Shown here: positions 9,477 through 20,372 of the stretch, one piece after another
Layout: every line of letters starts with the position of its first letter
Numbering within the stretch: the stretch's first letter is position 1
Position numbers and translations under genes: made by a program
Assembly (NCBI RefSeq): GCF_022829515.1
Contig: NZ_JAKSYL010000124.1
Span: 17,991-81,990, forward strand
Direction of reading: 5' to 3'
DNA length: 64,000 nt
Source of the DNA: Methylobacterium sp. J-048
GTDB taxonomy: Bacteria; Pseudomonadota; Alphaproteobacteria; Rhizobiales; Beijerinckiaceae
The notes under the pieces: model-generated
The model's input: only the letters and a program-made list of their open reading frames with translations
What the model was told of the DNA's origin: nothing
Databases searched by the model: none

Positions 9477-10459
9477 CCCTGGTTGTCCCGGGCCAGCACC
9501 AGGGCCCGGGCATAGATGGCGCGGCGCGGCTGCCCGGTCTCGTCCGCGACAAGGCTCGCCGCATCCTTGATCGAGTGCCGCTCCAGCGCGGTGCGGATCA
9601 GCGTGTCGAGGGCCGCATCCCCCTCGACCGGACGGTCGGGGCTCGTGGCGGCGCCGATGATGACGACGATCTCGCCTTTGGGGGCGCCCTCCTGGCCGAA
9701 CCGCTCGCTTAAGGAGCCCAGCGTGTCCCGGCGGATCGTCTCGTAGAACTTGGTCAGTTCCCGGGTCACGGCGGCCGGACGGTCGGCGCCCAGCACCGCG
9801 GCGGCGTCGGCCAGCATTTCCGGGAGGCGATGGGGCGACTCGAACAGCACCAACGTGCCCGGCACCTGGATCAGCGCCTCGAGCCGGTTGCGCCTTGCCC
9901 CGGCCTTCTGGGGCAGGAACCCCTCGAAGAAGAACCGGTCGGTCGGCAGGCCGGCGGCGACGAGCGCGGTCATCACCGCGGATGGCCCCGGGACCGGCGT
10001 GATCGCGATCCCGGCCTCGATCGCAGCCTGGACCAGCTTGTAGCCGGGGTCCGAAACCAGCGGCGTGCCGGCATCGGAGACCAGGGCCAAGGCCTCGCCG
10101 GCCTGGAGCCGCGCTACCATCCGGTCGCGCACGGCCTCGTTCGAGTGCTCGTGATAAGCGAGCAGGGGCGTGGTGATGCCGTAATGCGCCAGCAGCGTCC
10201 GGGTCACGCGGGTATCCTCGGCCAGCACGGCATCGGCCGCCGCCAGCGTCGCGAGCGCCCGGATGGTGATGTCGCGCAGGTTGCCGATCGGCGTCGCCAC
10301 GATGTGCAGCCCCGGCGCTAGCGGCTCCGTCTCGCTGGCGAGCCCGAACGCCGTGAAGGTGGTGTTCCGCGGGCGGTCCGCGCCAGTCTTTTGGGCGGGT
10401 GAGGTGGACGTGAGCTTGCTTGAGATCGGGGACCCCGGGGCATCGAATCGGCGTGTCAT
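9473..10459 (-). CDS. rsmI: 16S rRNA (cytidine1402-2'-O)-methyltransferase
   Basis: This 328-residue SAM-dependent methylase belongs to the tetrapyrrole-methylase fold. It has the hallmark stretches [36 protein letters not shown] and [17 protein letters not shown]. RsmI methylates the ribose of C1402 in the decoding centre. The N-terminal ~45 residues ([20 protein letters not shown]) are a poorly conserved extension common in alphaproteobacteria. It is divergent from the LppC-like lipoprotein gene and translationally coupled to yraN. Confidence 0.95.
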   Translation of the reverse strand: MTRRFDAPGSPISSKLTSTSPAQKTGADRPRNTTFTAFGLASETEPLAPGLHIVATPIGNLRDITIRALATLAAADAVLAEDTRVTRTLLAHYGITTPLLAYHEHSNEAVRDRMVARLQAGEALALVSDAGTPLVSDPGYKLVQAAIEAGIAITPVPGPSAVMTALVAAGLPTDRFFFEGFLPQKAGARRNRLEALIQVPGTLVLFESPHRLPEMLADAAAVLGADRPAAVTRELTKFYETIRRDTLGSLSERFGQEGAPKGEIVVIIGAATSPDRPVEGDAALDTLIRTALERHSIKDAASLVADETGQPRRAIYARALVLARDNQG

Positions 10460-10595
10460 CGCGGGCGATCTTGCCACACTCCTCGCCTCGCGTCGCGGCC
10501 GCTCGTCGAGACCCGGGGGCAAGTCGGCACCGGCGCGTTTACATTTGAAAACTACCCGGTCAGGTTGTCCGGACCTGCCCGAAGGAGACCGCGCC

Positions 10596-11882
10596 ATGGC
10601 GCGTCCGAAGTGTCGGCGGAACCGTCTCATGCGTGTCGCCGCCCTGACCGCCGCCCTCAGCGCCCTCGCGCTTGGCGGCTGTGTCGGCGGATTCGGGGAT
10701 GGACGCGCCGCCCGGCGCGCGTCCCCGCCCCGAGCCGAGCTGTCGCCACCGGCCGAAGTGCCGCTGGGCGGCGCACCCGCCCCATCTGCCGCAACGCCCG
10801 GCACGCCTCTGACCCCGGCCGCTTCGGGCGGCAACCGCATCGGCTCCGGCGCCGTGAAAGTCGCGCTGGTCCTGCCACTCACCGGCACCGGCGTGGCGGT
10901 CGGCAGCGCGATGCGCAACGCGGCGCAGCTCGCCTACGACGAGGCGCAGCAGCCGGACCTGACGGTCCTGGTCGAGGACGACCGTGGCAGCCCGGACGGG
11001 GCCCGGGACGCGACCCAGGACGCCCTCAAGCAAGGCGCCGACATCGTGCTCGGCCCCGTCTTCGCCGCCAACGTCCAGGCCGCCGCCGTGCCGGCCAAGG
11101 CCGCGGGCAAGCCTGTGATCGGCTTCTCGACGGACGCCTCGGTGGCGGCCCGGGGCGTCTATCTCCTGAGCTTCCTGCCGCAGCCGGAGGTCGACCGGAT
11201 CGTCGACGAATCCGTCGCGGACGGAAAGCGCTCCTTCGCGGCTCTGATCCCGGAGACCGCCTACGGCAACGCCGTCGAGGCCGAGTTCCGCGAGGCGGTG
11301 GCCCGCAAGGGCGCCCGGGTGGCGGCGGTGGAGCGCTATGCGCCTGGGGCACCGGGACCGGCGGTCGAGCGGCTGGCCCGGGTCATCACCGGGGCCGGCG
11401 CCACGGCCGACGCGCTGTTCATCCCGGAGACCGCCGAGGCCATGCCCGCGGTCGCCGCGGCCCTGACCAAGGCCGGCTACAACCCCGCCCGGATCCGGCC
11501 GATCGGCACTGCCCTGTGGAGCGAGCCGGCCCTGTTCGCGCTGCCGGCGCTCCAGGGTGGACGGTTCGCCTCGCCCGACCGGAACGGCTTCTCCAGTTTC
11601 AGCGGCCGGTATCAGGCCCGGTTCGGCGCGGCGCCGCCGCGGGTCGCCTCGCTGGCCTACGACGCGGTGATGCTGTCGGCGGCGCTGACGCGGCAATACG
11701 GCTCGCAGCGCTTCGCCGAGACAACGCTCACCAACGCGTCGGGCTTCGCCGGCACCGACGGCACGTTTCGATTTCGGCCGGAGGGCCTGAGCGAGCGGGC
11801 GCTCGCCGTCTACGAGATCCGCAACAACGCCGCGACCGTGGTCAGCCCGGCGCCGCGCGTCCTCTCGAAGCCTGGCACCTGA
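10596..11882 (+). CDS. LppC-like lipoprotein (penicillin-binding-protein activator, periplasmic-binding fold)
   Basis: This is a 428-residue lipoprotein. The signal ends at the lipobox LALGGC (Cys about residue 28). A Pro/Ala-rich spacer is followed by a type-I periplasmic-binding fold starting VKVALVLPLTGTGVAVG, with VLVEDDRGSPDGARDAT and VLGPVFAANV. The neighbourhood beside rsmI/yraN matches LpoA/LppC genes, whose products activate class A penicillin-binding proteins. A branched-chain amino-acid binding protein is less likely because there are no ABC genes and there is a lipobox. AGGAG precedes the ATG by 9 nt. Confidence 0.85.
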   Translation: MARPKCRRNRLMRVAALTAALSALALGGCVGGFGDGRAARRASPPRAELSPPAEVPLGGAPAPSAATPGTPLTPAASGGNRIGSGAVKVALVLPLTGTGVAVGSAMRNAAQLAYDEAQQPDLTVLVEDDRGSPDGARDATQDALKQGADIVLGPVFAANVQAAAVPAKAAGKPVIGFSTDASVAARGVYLLSFLPQPEVDRIVDESVADGKRSFAALIPETAYGNAVEAEFREAVARKGARVAAVERYAPGAPGPAVERLARVITGAGATADALFIPETAEAMPAVAAALTKAGYNPARIRPIGTALWSEPALFALPALQGGRFASPDRNGFSSFSGRYQARFGAAPPRVASLAYDAVMLSAALTRQYGSQRFAETTLTNASGFAGTDGTFRFRPEGLSERALAVYEIRNNAATVVSPAPRVLSKPGT

Positions 11883-13058
11883 TCAGGCGGCCAGCTCGGC
11901 GATCAGGGCGTTGAGCACCGGCGCCCCGCGCGGCGTCGCGGCGATCCGCCCGCCGGGCAAGCGGTGCAGCAAGCCGTCGCCGACCAGCATGCCGATGCGG
12001 TTGCCGTTGAGCGGCCGGCCCTTCAGGGCGGCGTAGCGCCCGGGATCGATCCCCTCGGCGAGCCGCAGGCCCATCACCAGGAATTCGTCGGCCTGATCGG
12101 CGCCCGAGATCACCTCAGTCTCGGCAATGCCGTGGCCGTCACGCTCGACCCGGGCGAGCCACGCCTCCGGGGCGCGCTCGGTGACGGTACCGAGCCGTCC
12201 ATCCGGTGCGACCAGCCGGCCATGCGCTCCGGGGCCGATGCCGGCATATTCACCGTAGCGCCAATAGAGCAGGTTGTGCCGGGATTCGGCGCCGGGCCGC
12301 GCGTGGTTGGAGATCTCGTAGGACGGCAGGCCCGCCCGTCCGCAGACCTCCTGGGTCACGTCGTAGAAGACACGGCCGGTCTCGTCGTCCGGCGTCACCA
12401 GCTTGCCGGCGGCAGCCAGCCCGTGAAACGGCGTCCCGGGCTCGATGGTGAGCTGGTAAAGCGACAGATGCTCGGCAGCCCACGCCAGCGCCTGGGTCAA
12501 TTCGGCGCGCCAGAGGTCCGGCGTCTGGTCGGGACGGGCGTAGATCAGGTCGAACGAGGTTCGGTCGAACACACCTTGCGCGATGCCGATCGCGGCAAGC
12601 GCCTCCTCGGCATTGTGCAGCCGGCCGAGCTTTTTCAACGAGGCGTCGTCGAAAGCCTGCACGCCCAGCGAAACGCGATTGACCCCGGCGGCCCGGTAGC
12701 CGCGGAAGCGGCCGGCTTCGACGCTCGACGGGTTGGCCTCCAGGGTGATCTCGACGTCGGGCGCGATCGCCCAATGGCCGGCAACCGCGTCGAGCAGGCC
12801 CGCCACCGTTGCGGGATCCATCAGCGAGGGCGTGCCGCCGCCGAGAAAGATGCTGGTGACGGTGCGGCCCGGCGTGCGGGCGGCGTTGTGGGCGATCTCG
12901 GCCCGGAAGGCGTCGAGGTAGCGCGGCTGGTCCACGCCCCCATGCCGGACGTGGCTGTTGAAGTCGCAATACGGGCACTTCGCGGCGCAGAAGGGCCAGT
13001 GCAGGTAGATCCCGAAGCCCGCGTCGCGGGTCGGATGGTCCGGGCCGGTCGAAGTCAT
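11883..13058 (-). CDS. hemW: radical-SAM heme chaperone HemW
   Basis: This 391-residue radical SAM protein has the cluster motif CAAKCPYCDF in the context GIYLHWPFCAAKCPYC. It also has FLGGGTPSLMD, the ITLEANPSSVE stretch, SLGVQAFDDASLKKLGRLHN and ISNHARPG. HemW lacks coproporphyrinogen oxidase activity and transfers heme to respiratory proteins. Length (about 390) and the HWPFC start favour HemW over HemN (about 450). It lies 38 nt after rdgB in the same direction, as in most alphaproteobacteria (rph-rdgB-hemW). The start at 13058 was chosen because upstream sequence overlaps rdgB. Confidence 0.93.
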   Translation of the reverse strand: MTSTGPDHPTRDAGFGIYLHWPFCAAKCPYCDFNSHVRHGGVDQPRYLDAFRAEIAHNAARTPGRTVTSIFLGGGTPSLMDPATVAGLLDAVAGHWAIAPDVEITLEANPSSVEAGRFRGYRAAGVNRVSLGVQAFDDASLKKLGRLHNAEEALAAIGIAQGVFDRTSFDLIYARPDQTPDLWRAELTQALAWAAEHLSLYQLTIEPGTPFHGLAAAGKLVTPDDETGRVFYDVTQEVCGRAGLPSYEISNHARPGAESRHNLLYWRYGEYAGIGPGAHGRLVAPDGRLGTVTERAPEAWLARVERDGHGIAETEVISGADQADEFLVMGLRLAEGIDPGRYAALKGRPLNGNRIGMLVGDGLLHRLPGGRIAATPRGAPVLNALIAELAA

Positions 13059-13096
13059 GATCTTCGGGATGTGAGCGTGCCGGCCCGGTTTGGCAA

Positions 13097-13744
13097 TCAG
13101 GATTCCGGCGCCAGGCAGGCGCGGCTCAGGAGCACGAAGGCCCGGGCCCGGTGCGACAGCCCCTCCCCTTTCTGCCAATCGACCCCGTGCTTCTCCTCGG
13201 CGCTCATCTCGCCGAAGGTCCGGGCATGGCCGTCCGGCTGGAAGATCGGGTCGTAGCCGAAGCCGGCATCGCCGCGCGGCGGAACGAGGGTGCCGAACAC
13301 GCGGCCCTCGAACAGCTCGGTGTGGCCGTCCGGCCAGGCGAGTACGAGGGCGGAGACGAAATGCGCCGTCCGGTCGCTCGCCCGACGCTGCTCCAGCTCC
13401 GAAAAGATCCGCGCCATCGCGCCGGAAAAGTCCTTGGCCGGCCCGGCCCAACGGGCGGAGAAGATCCCCGGGGCGCCGTCGAGGGCATCGACGCAGAGGC
13501 CGGAATCATCCGCGAAGGCTGGAAGCCCGGTCGCCTTCGCGGCGGCATGCGCCTTGATGGCGGCGTTCTCGGAGAACATCGTGCCGGTCTCGTCGGGCTC
13601 GGGCAGCCCGAGCTCGCCGGCCGAGACCGCCTCGATCCCGAACGGCGCCAAAAGCTCGCGCATTTCCGCGAGCTTGCCCGCGTTGTGGGTTGCGATGACC
13701 ACCTTGCCGCTGAGCTTGCGGTGGCCGCTCGGCTCTACGCTCAC
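13097..13744 (-). CDS. rdgB: RdgB/HAM1 non-canonical purine NTP pyrophosphatase
   Basis: This 215-residue protein has [18 protein letters not shown] near the N-terminus, then [32 protein letters not shown] and LSHRARA. These are the substrate-binding and catalytic blocks of ITP/XTP/dITP pyrophosphatase, which clears deaminated purine nucleotides. The GTG start overlaps the rph stop codon (GTGA), indicating translational coupling in the rph-rdgB-hemW operon. Confidence 0.96.
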   Translation of the reverse strand: MSVEPSGHRKLSGKVVIATHNAGKLAEMRELLAPFGIEAVSAGELGLPEPDETGTMFSENAAIKAHAAAKATGLPAFADDSGLCVDALDGAPGIFSARWAGPAKDFSGAMARIFSELEQRRASDRTAHFVSALVLAWPDGHTELFEGRVFGTLVPPRGDAGFGYDPIFQPDGHARTFGEMSAEEKHGVDWQKGEGLSHRARAFVLLSRACLAPES

Positions 13745-14454
13745 GCGATCGCCTCCTTCTGGAGCGCCACCAGCCGGTCGGTGCCGGCCCGGGCGAGACG
13801 CAGCAATTCCAGCAGCTGCGCTTCGGTAAAGGGCTCCGTCTCGGCGGTACCCTGCACCTCGACGATGCCGCCCTTGCCGGTCAGCACGAAGTTGGCGTCG
13901 GTCTCGGCCGCCGAATCCTCGGCGTAATCGAGGTCGAGCACCAGATTGCCCTTGTACAGGCCGCAGGAGACCGCCGCGACGTGATCGCGCAGCGGGTCTA
14001 CCGAGATGATCGAGCGGGTGCGCATCCAGGCGAAGCAATCGTGGAGGGCGACCCAGGCGCCCGTGATCGCGGCGGTGCGGGTGCCGCCGTCGGCCTGGAT
14101 CACGTCGCAATCGACCGTCACCTGCCGCTCGCCGATGGCGGGGAGATTCGTCACCGCCCGGAGCGAGCGACCGATCAGGCGCTGGATCTCCTGGGTCCGG
14201 CCGGAGGGCTTGCCGGAATTGATCTCACGCCGGGTCCGGTCGTGCGTCGCCCGCGGCAGCATGGCATACTCCGCTGTGACCCAGCCTTTGCCGGAGCCGC
14301 GCAGCCAGGGCGGCCCGCGCTCCTCGAGGGAGGCGGTGCAGAGCACGCGGGTGTTGCCGAAGCTGACCAGGCACGAGCCCTCGGCATAGCGCGAGACCGC
14401 GCGCTCCAGGGTCACGGGCCGCAGCTCGTCGGCGGCGCGCTTCGAAGGCCTCAT
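13741..14454 (-). CDS. rph: ribonuclease PH
   Basis: This 237-residue phosphorolytic 3'-5' exoribonuclease is full length. Marks include [49 protein letters not shown] and [19 protein letters not shown]. It trims tRNA 3' ends. It is first in an rph-rdgB-hemW operon and divergent from hrcA, a conserved alphaproteobacterial arrangement. Mature starts beginning MRPSKR are typical for the family. Confidence 0.97.
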   Translation of the reverse strand: MRPSKRAADELRPVTLERAVSRYAEGSCLVSFGNTRVLCTASLEERGPPWLRGSGKGWVTAEYAMLPRATHDRTRREINSGKPSGRTQEIQRLIGRSLRAVTNLPAIGERQVTVDCDVIQADGGTRTAAITGAWVALHDCFAWMRTRSIISVDPLRDHVAAVSCGLYKGNLVLDLDYAEDSAAETDANFVLTGKGGIVEVQGTAETEPFTEAQLLELLRLARAGTDRLVALQKEAIA

Positions 14455-14581
14455 GGCGGGCCCTTTCTGGTGAGAGAGTGAGGGCCGGGCTCTTAGGCCG
14501 CTGGGCCGGCGCGGGCAAGCATCGCCGGACGGATTGATCCCCGGACACCGGGCGGACATGATCGGACGACAGGATGACCGC

Positions 14582-15676
14582 GTGACCGACCCGAACACCC
14601 ACTTCCCGCAAGACCCCTCGATGCAGGCTCTCGCCGCCCTCAACGAGCGCGCCCGCGAGATCTTCCGGCAGATCGTGGAGAGTTATCTCACCACCGGCGA
14701 GCCGGTGGGATCGCGCAATCTGGCGCGCATCCTGCCGATGGCGCTGTCGCCGGCCTCGATCCGCAACGTGATGGCGGATCTGGAGCATTCCGGCCTGATC
14801 TTCGCACCCCACACCTCGGCCGGCCGCCTGCCGACCGAACTCGGCCTGCGTTTCTTCGTCGACGCCATGCTCGAACTCGGCGATGTCGGCCAGGAGGAAC
14901 AGGCCCGGATCGAGGCGGAGATGCGCGCCGCCGCCTCCGGGCACACCTTCGATTCGGCCCTGGCCGCGGCCTCGACCATGCTGTCGGGCATCTCCCGAGG
15001 AGCCGGCGTGGTGCTGACCACGAAGGCGAACGTGCACCTGAAACATATCGAGTTCGTTCGGCTCGATCCGGCCCGCGCCCTGGTGGTGCTGGTCTCGGAT
15101 GACGGCTCGGTGGAGAACCGTCTGGTCGACCTGCCGCCGGGCCTGCCCGCCGGTGCGCTGCAGGAGGCGACGAACTTCCTCAACGCCCGGCTGCAGGGCC
15201 GCACCCTCGGGACCCTGCGGGCCGAGATCGAGGCCGGACGCACCGCGATGAAGCGGGAACTCGACGCGCTGACCGAGCGCCTGGTCGATGCCGGCCTGGC
15301 GACCCCGGTCGGCCCGAGCGAGGCCCGTCAGCTGATCGTGCGCGGGCAGGCGAACCTGCTCGAAGACCTGCGCGCCGTCGAGGATCTCGAACGCATCCGC
15401 CTGCTGTTCAACGACCTGGAGACCCAGAAGGACGTGATCGATCTTCTGGCCCGCGCCGAGGGCGGCGAGGGCGTGCGGATCTTCATCGGCTCGGAGAACA
15501 AGCTGTTCTCACTCTCGGGCTCCTCGCTGATCGCCGCGCCGTTCCGGGACGGATCGCAGAAGATCGTCGGCGTGGTCGGGGTGATCGGCCCGACGCGGCT
15601 GAACTACGCCCGCATCGTGCCGATGGTCGACTACACCGCCCGCGTGGTCTCGAAGCTGCTCGACGGCGGGCGCTGA
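14582..15676 (+). CDS. hrcA: heat-inducible transcription repressor HrcA
   Basis: This 364-residue protein has an N-terminal winged helix ([20 protein letters not shown], then [10 protein letters not shown] and [18 protein letters not shown]) and ends in [19 protein letters not shown], as HrcA proteins do. HrcA binds CIRCE operators upstream of groESL and dnaK operons and is stabilised by GroEL. No CIRCE element was seen in the window. The GTG at 14582 gives the usual length; in-frame ATGs lie at 14534, 14558 and 14623. The usual grpE neighbour is absent and a convergent chemoreceptor follows instead. Confidence 0.95.
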   Translation: MTDPNTHFPQDPSMQALAALNERAREIFRQIVESYLTTGEPVGSRNLARILPMALSPASIRNVMADLEHSGLIFAPHTSAGRLPTELGLRFFVDAMLELGDVGQEEQARIEAEMRAAASGHTFDSALAAASTMLSGISRGAGVVLTTKANVHLKHIEFVRLDPARALVVLVSDDGSVENRLVDLPPGLPAGALQEATNFLNARLQGRTLGTLRAEIEAGRTAMKRELDALTERLVDAGLATPVGPSEARQLIVRGQANLLEDLRAVEDLERIRLLFNDLETQKDVIDLLARAEGGEGVRIFIGSENKLFSLSGSSLIAAPFRDGSQKIVGVVGVIGPTRLNYARIVPMVDYTARVVSKLLDGGR

Positions 15677-15686
15677 CGATCCCGGC

Positions 15687-17684
15687 TCAGGCGGCCCGGA
15701 CGGTGTGCAGGAACCCGGCGACTTCCTGGGTGAGCTGCGCCGATTGCCGCGACAGTTCGGAGGCCGCGGCCAGGACCTGATGGGCCGCCGCTCCGGTCTG
15801 CTCGGCCGCGCCGGCGACCCCGGTGATGTTGGTGGTGACCTCGTCCGTCCCGCCGGCCGCCTGGCCGACATTGCGCACGATTTCCTGGGTCGCCGCGCCC
15901 TGCTGTTCCACCGCCGCCGCCACCGCGCCGGTCACGTGGTTGATGTCGCGGATCCGCGTCACGATCCCGCCGATCGCCTGGGCGGCCTGGTCGGTCGAGC
16001 CCTGGATCCGGCCGATCAGACCGGTAATCTCTTCCGTGGCTTTGGCGGTCTGTGCGGCGAGTTCCTTCACCTCGGAAGCGACGACGGCGAAGCCGCGCCC
16101 CGCCTCGCCCGCGCGGGCCGCCTCGATCGTCGCGTTCAAGGCGAGAAGGTTGGTCTGGGACGCGATGCTGGAGATCAGCCCTACCGTGTCGCCGATCCTG
16201 GACACGGCCTGGGCCAGCTCCTGCACCAGTTGGCCGGTCTGGTCCGCCTCGCCGACGGCCGCCTGGGCAAGGCTCGCCGAGCCCTCGACCTGCCCGGCGA
16301 TCTCCCGCACGCTGCTGCCGAGTTGCTGAGCGGCTGCGGCCACGGTCCGGACGTTGGTGGAGGCCTCTTCGGCCGCTGCCGCAACGCTGGTCGATTGCGC
16401 CGCCGCCTGGGTCGCACTCGCCGTCAGCGTCTGCGCCGTGGCCTCGAGTTCGGTCGCCGACGACGACACCATGCCGACGATGCTGCCCACCGCCCGCTCG
16501 AAGCCGTCGGCCAGGGCGATCATCGTGCGCTTGCGCTCGGCCGCGGCGGCCGCGTCGGCCAGGCGCCGCGCCTCGGCCTCGTCGCGGGCCTTCCGGGCGA
16601 CCAGGGCCTTGATGCTCTCCACCGCCCGGCCGACCATGCCGATCTCGTCGCTGCGCCGGGCCTCGGCGATCTCGGCATCGATCGCGCCCCGGCTCATGCG
16701 CTGCAGCGCCCCGACCAGGCGGTTCAACGGACGTGACACCGTAATCGTCATCAGCCGGCCGACCACGATGCCGAGCACCAGCAATGCGATCAGCGTGGCC
16801 ACCGCCAGCATGAGGGCCAGACTCTCGACCGGCGCGTAGGCTGCGGCGCTGTCGACCGAGAGCGCGATGTACCAGTCAAGCGAGGCCGGCAGGTTGGGGA
16901 TCCGTGCGAAGACTGTCAGCGTCGCGCGGTCGCCCTCCCGGGTCTCGGCGACGTGCTCGCCGATCTTCGGCAGCGGCCCGGCCAGCAGGTCCGCCAGCGG
17001 CTTGCCGATCAGCTCCGTGCGCGGATGGATCAGCACCTTGCCGGAACCGGACACCAAGTAGGCATAGCCGTTCCCGCCGGTGGCCACGCTGCTGATCATT
17101 TGGGCGAGCACGCCGGAATCGAAATCGCTCCCGACCGCGCCGAGGAACGTCCCGGTCTCGTCCACCACCGGAGCCGCGGAGGTGATCGTGAGCTTCCGGG
17201 TGCTTGCCGCAACATACGGCTCGGTCAAGAACGCGCCCTTCGCGGCCTCCGCGCCCTTGTACCAGGGGCGCTGACGCGGATCGTATCCGGGCGCGATCTC
17301 GCCCTTCGGCATCTTGGTGTAGAACCCGTCCGTGCGGCCGAAGGAACTCAGAAGGAAGGCGTCGCGCGCGATGGGGGCGCCGAGAACGCGATCCGCCTCC
17401 GGGCCGGCCCCCACGGCGACGATCTCCTGCGCGATCAGCTGCGTCAGATCGAGCTTGCCGCGCAGCCAGTTGCCGACACTCTGCGCCGCCGAGGCGCTCA
17501 GGTTCGTCATAGTGAGCGCCACGTTGCCTCGCAGGGCGGCGGCTTGGGCGTGATAGATATACGCGGAGCAGGCGACGAAGACGGCGCAGACGATCCCGAG
17601 GATCAGGAGCGTCGCGCGACCGGCGACGCCGAGGCGCGGATGCTGCACGGCCGCCGGCTCGGACGCCTCGCCAAAGTCTGACAC
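15687..17684 (-). CDS. methyl-accepting chemotaxis protein (dCache sensor), copy 1
   Basis: This is a 665-residue transmembrane chemoreceptor. TM1 lies at residues ~25-45 ([20 protein letters not shown]), a periplasmic dCache-type sensor at ~46-285 ([12 protein letters not shown] is a typical Cache motif), TM2 at ~290-312, HAMP at ~313-370, and a signalling domain at ~400-660 with the hairpin tip [20 protein letters not shown]. The C-terminus lacks a CheR-binding pentapeptide. The ligand is unknown; dCache sensors often bind amino or organic acids. It is very similar over its whole length to the gene at 18059-20059, indicating tandem duplication. Confidence 0.95.
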   Translation of the reverse strand: MSDFGEASEPAAVQHPRLGVAGRATLLILGIVCAVFVACSAYIYHAQAAALRGNVALTMTNLSASAAQSVGNWLRGKLDLTQLIAQEIVAVGAGPEADRVLGAPIARDAFLLSSFGRTDGFYTKMPKGEIAPGYDPRQRPWYKGAEAAKGAFLTEPYVAASTRKLTITSAAPVVDETGTFLGAVGSDFDSGVLAQMISSVATGGNGYAYLVSGSGKVLIHPRTELIGKPLADLLAGPLPKIGEHVAETREGDRATLTVFARIPNLPASLDWYIALSVDSAAAYAPVESLALMLAVATLIALLVLGIVVGRLMTITVSRPLNRLVGALQRMSRGAIDAEIAEARRSDEIGMVGRAVESIKALVARKARDEAEARRLADAAAAAERKRTMIALADGFERAVGSIVGMVSSSATELEATAQTLTASATQAAAQSTSVAAAAEEASTNVRTVAAAAQQLGSSVREIAGQVEGSASLAQAAVGEADQTGQLVQELAQAVSRIGDTVGLISSIASQTNLLALNATIEAARAGEAGRGFAVVASEVKELAAQTAKATEEITGLIGRIQGSTDQAAQAIGGIVTRIRDINHVTGAVAAAVEQQGAATQEIVRNVGQAAGGTDEVTTNITGVAGAAEQTGAAAHQVLAAASELSRQSAQLTQEVAGFLHTVRAA

Positions 17685-18058
17685 GCAGCTCTCCTCGAAT
17701 CAGGAAAAGACGACTCTTACCGCCGCAACGGTCGCGCTTTCCCGATCCGACGTCCAGCAACGATGGCGTCGATGCACGCCTTGTCCAATATCAGCACCCG
17801 CAGGCTTCGGACATTATGCGCATTGATCTATCTACTCTTCGATCTCGACATAGAATATCGAACCATTTCTTATCGCGACGAGGACAAATAAACATGACTC
17901 ACCACAGGATTTACATTTTGACCGCAGCGAACGAGGAATTTTGACTTCGGTCGTTCGCCATGGCCACGCAAAGAATTCGGCAGCCTTCCTTCGTCGGATA
18001 GCCGCCGACACTCAAACAATGATGCCTGGACCGTAGACCGAACCGGGATCGACACCGT
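17685..18058. other. spacer between the tandem chemoreceptor genes
   Basis: This 374-nt spacer has lower GC content than the genes around it (for example the stretch at 17800-17900). It should hold the promoter of the copy-1 receptor gene. No convincing ORF, RNA gene or hairpin was seen. Confidence 0.5.
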
Positions 18059-20059
18059 TCAGGCGGCCCGGACCGTGTTCAGAAACCGGGCGACCTCCGT
18101 GTTGAGCTGCGCCGATTGCTGCGACAGCGTGGAGGCCGCGTCCAGGACCTGATGGGCCGCGTGGCCGGTTTGCTCGGCGGATTCGGCGACGCCGGTGATG
18201 TTAGCGGTCACCTGATCGGTCCCGGTCGCCGCCTGACTGACGTTGCGGACGATCTCCTGGGTCGCCGCACCCTGCTCCTCCACCGCCGCCGCAACCGCAC
18301 CGGTCACATCGTTGATGTCGCGGATGCGGGTCACGATCCCGCCGATCGCCTGCGCGGCGTGGTCGGTCGAGCCCTGGATCCGGCCGATCAGGCCGGTGAT
18401 CTCTTCCGTTGCCCTGGCGGTCTGCGCGGCGAGTTCCTTCACTTCGGAGGCAACGACGGCAAAGCCGCGGCCCGCCTCACCCGCCCGGGCCGCCTCGATC
18501 GTCGCGTTCAGGGCCAAAAGGTTGGTCTGCGCCGCGATGCTGGAGATCAACCCGACCGCGTCGCCGATCTTGGACACCGCCTGGGCGAGTTCCTGCACGA
18601 GCCGGCCGGTCTGGTCCGCCTCGCCAACCGCGGCTCGGGCGAGGCTCGCGGAGCCTCCGACCTGCCCGGCGATCTCCTGCACGCTGCTGCCCAGCTGTTC
18701 CGCGGCCGCCGCGACGGTGCGGACATTGGAGGCGGCCTCCTCGGCCGCCGCCGCGACGCTGGTGGATTGCGCCGCGGCCTGGGTCGCGGTCGCCGTCAGT
18801 GTCTGGGCGGTCCCTTGGAGTTGTGTCGCCGAGGACGCGACCATGCCGACGATCGCGCCCACGGCCCGCTCGAACCCATCCGCCAGCGCAATCATGGCGT
18901 GCTTGCGCTCGGCTGCAGCGGCCTCGTCGGCCTGGCGCTTCGCCTCGGCCTGCTCCGCTGCCTTCCGCGCGACCAGCGCCTTGATGCCCTCCACGGCGCG
19001 GCCGACCATGCCGATCTCGTCGTTGCGCCACGCCTCCGCGATCTCGGCATCGATCGCGCCCTGGCTCATGCGCTGCAGGGCGCCGACCAGCCGGTTCAGC
19101 GGACGCGACACGGTGATGGTCATCAGCCGGCCGATCACGATCGCGAGGACAAGCAGCACGAGAAGCGTGGCCACCGCCAAGTCCCGCGCCAGAGCGGCGG
19201 TCGGGGCCAGCGCCGTGGCGCTGTCGACCGAGAGCGCCACGTACCAGTCGAGCGAGGCCGGCAGGTTCGGGACGCGGGCGAACACCGTGAAGGTCGCCCG
19301 GTCGCCCTCGCGGGTCTCGGCCAGGGTGCCGCCGATCTTCGGGAGCGGCCCGGACAACAGGTCCGACAGCGGCTTGCCGATCAGCTCCGCCCGCGGGTGG
19401 ACCAGCACGGTTCCGGTGCCCGAGACCAGGTAGGCGTAGCTTTTGTCACCGGTTGCGACCTCCGCGATCATCCGAGTCAGGGCGGCGCTGTCAAAATCGC
19501 CGCCGATCACACCGAGGATCGCCCGGTTCTCGCCGAAGATCGGACCCGTCGCGGTGATGGTGACGATATCCGTTCCGGCCGAGGTGTAGGGCTCGGTCAA
19601 AACCGCCTGTCCCGCCGCAAGCGCATCCTTGTACCAGGGACGCTCACGCGGATCGTAACCGGCGGGCAGCTCCGTCTTGGGCATCTCCGTGTAGAAGCCG
19701 TCCGGACGGCCGAGATAGGCGCTGAAGAAGACCTCGCGCGCCAGCGGCAGACCGAGCACGTCGTCCGCCTTCGGCCCTGCTCCGACGGCTGCGATCTGCT
19801 GGGCCATGAGCTGCGTCAGTTCGAGCTTGCCGCGCAACCAGTTGCCGACACTCCGCGCCGATGCGGCACTCAGGCTCGACATGGTGGCGTGGAGATTGTC
19901 CCGCAGTGCAGAGGATTGTGTGGCGTAGAGGTAGGCGGAACTCCCCCCGAAGCCGGCGCACACGACAACAAGGATCATGAGCATGGCGCGACCGGAAACA
20001 CCGAGTCGCGGACGCGACACACGCACCAGTTCAGCCGCTTTGAAATCTGGTCCCGACAT
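18059..20059 (-). CDS. methyl-accepting chemotaxis protein (dCache sensor), copy 2
   Basis: This is a 666-residue paralogue of the preceding receptor with the same layout: TM1 ([20 protein letters not shown]), dCache sensor ([16 protein letters not shown]), TM2, HAMP ([20 protein letters not shown]) and a signalling domain with the same hairpin tip. Most differences are in the sensor: copy 1 has [15 protein letters not shown] where this copy has [15 protein letters not shown]. This suggests duplication followed by divergence in ligand recognition. It lies upstream of copy 1 in the same orientation, with 374 nt between, so separate promoters are likely. Confidence 0.95.
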   Translation of the reverse strand: MSGPDFKAAELVRVSRPRLGVSGRAMLMILVVVCAGFGGSSAYLYATQSSALRDNLHATMSSLSAASARSVGNWLRGKLELTQLMAQQIAAVGAGPKADDVLGLPLAREVFFSAYLGRPDGFYTEMPKTELPAGYDPRERPWYKDALAAGQAVLTEPYTSAGTDIVTITATGPIFGENRAILGVIGGDFDSAALTRMIAEVATGDKSYAYLVSGTGTVLVHPRAELIGKPLSDLLSGPLPKIGGTLAETREGDRATFTVFARVPNLPASLDWYVALSVDSATALAPTAALARDLAVATLLVLLVLAIVIGRLMTITVSRPLNRLVGALQRMSQGAIDAEIAEAWRNDEIGMVGRAVEGIKALVARKAAEQAEAKRQADEAAAAERKHAMIALADGFERAVGAIVGMVASSATQLQGTAQTLTATATQAAAQSTSVAAAAEEAASNVRTVAAAAEQLGSSVQEIAGQVGGSASLARAAVGEADQTGRLVQELAQAVSKIGDAVGLISSIAAQTNLLALNATIEAARAGEAGRGFAVVASEVKELAAQTARATEEITGLIGRIQGSTDHAAQAIGGIVTRIRDINDVTGAVAAAVEEQGAATQEIVRNVSQAATGTDQVTANITGVAESAEQTGHAAHQVLDAASTLSQQSAQLNTEVARFLNTVRAA

Positions 20060-20372
20060 ACGCTGCCTCTGAACAACTCACGATTGATCGACTGTTCAGC
20101 GCATTGTGCGTCAAGTAGAATGCAATGGTTCCCACCGCTGCTCACTGACCCGCACATCGCCTGCACTTGATGATCGATCGACCGTCAGTTGTCGCAGAAA
20201 AAACTTCACAATGCATCCGCTGTCTGACAAATCCTTCCACGCTTCGACGCGCGCGCTCGTCTTGCCGCGATCCACCTGGCGACGGAAGGATCATGGGATT
20301 GTCTTGACCGTCGCGGTGGACTCCCTAACCGCCGCGCCGCCTGTCGTGGCGGCGCGGCTTTCCGCTTGAGGA
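20060..20372. other. spacer upstream of chemoreceptor copy 2
   Basis: This 313-nt spacer holds the receptor promoter on the minus strand and the terminator-like hairpin at 20331-20358. Short open frames here have no protein-like features and were not called. Confidence 0.5.
20331..20358 (-). terminator. hairpin after the DUF1236 gene
   Basis: A perfect 11-bp stem, GCCGCGCCGCC/GGCGGCGCGGC with a 6-nt loop, lies 14 nt beyond the DUF1236 stop codon. Short T tracts flank it only on the plus strand, so function on the minus strand is inferred from position. Confidence 0.55.

Noticed and set aside
16181..19433. Several plus-strand frames across the chemoreceptor genes
   Set aside because: They repeat in parallel in both receptor copies, as expected for antisense shadows of a duplicated coding sequence.
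20106..20369. 87-codon plus-strand frame in the spacer before chemoreceptor copy 2
   Set aside because: It runs through the hairpin at 20331-20358, lacks a ribosome-binding site and has no protein-like pattern.
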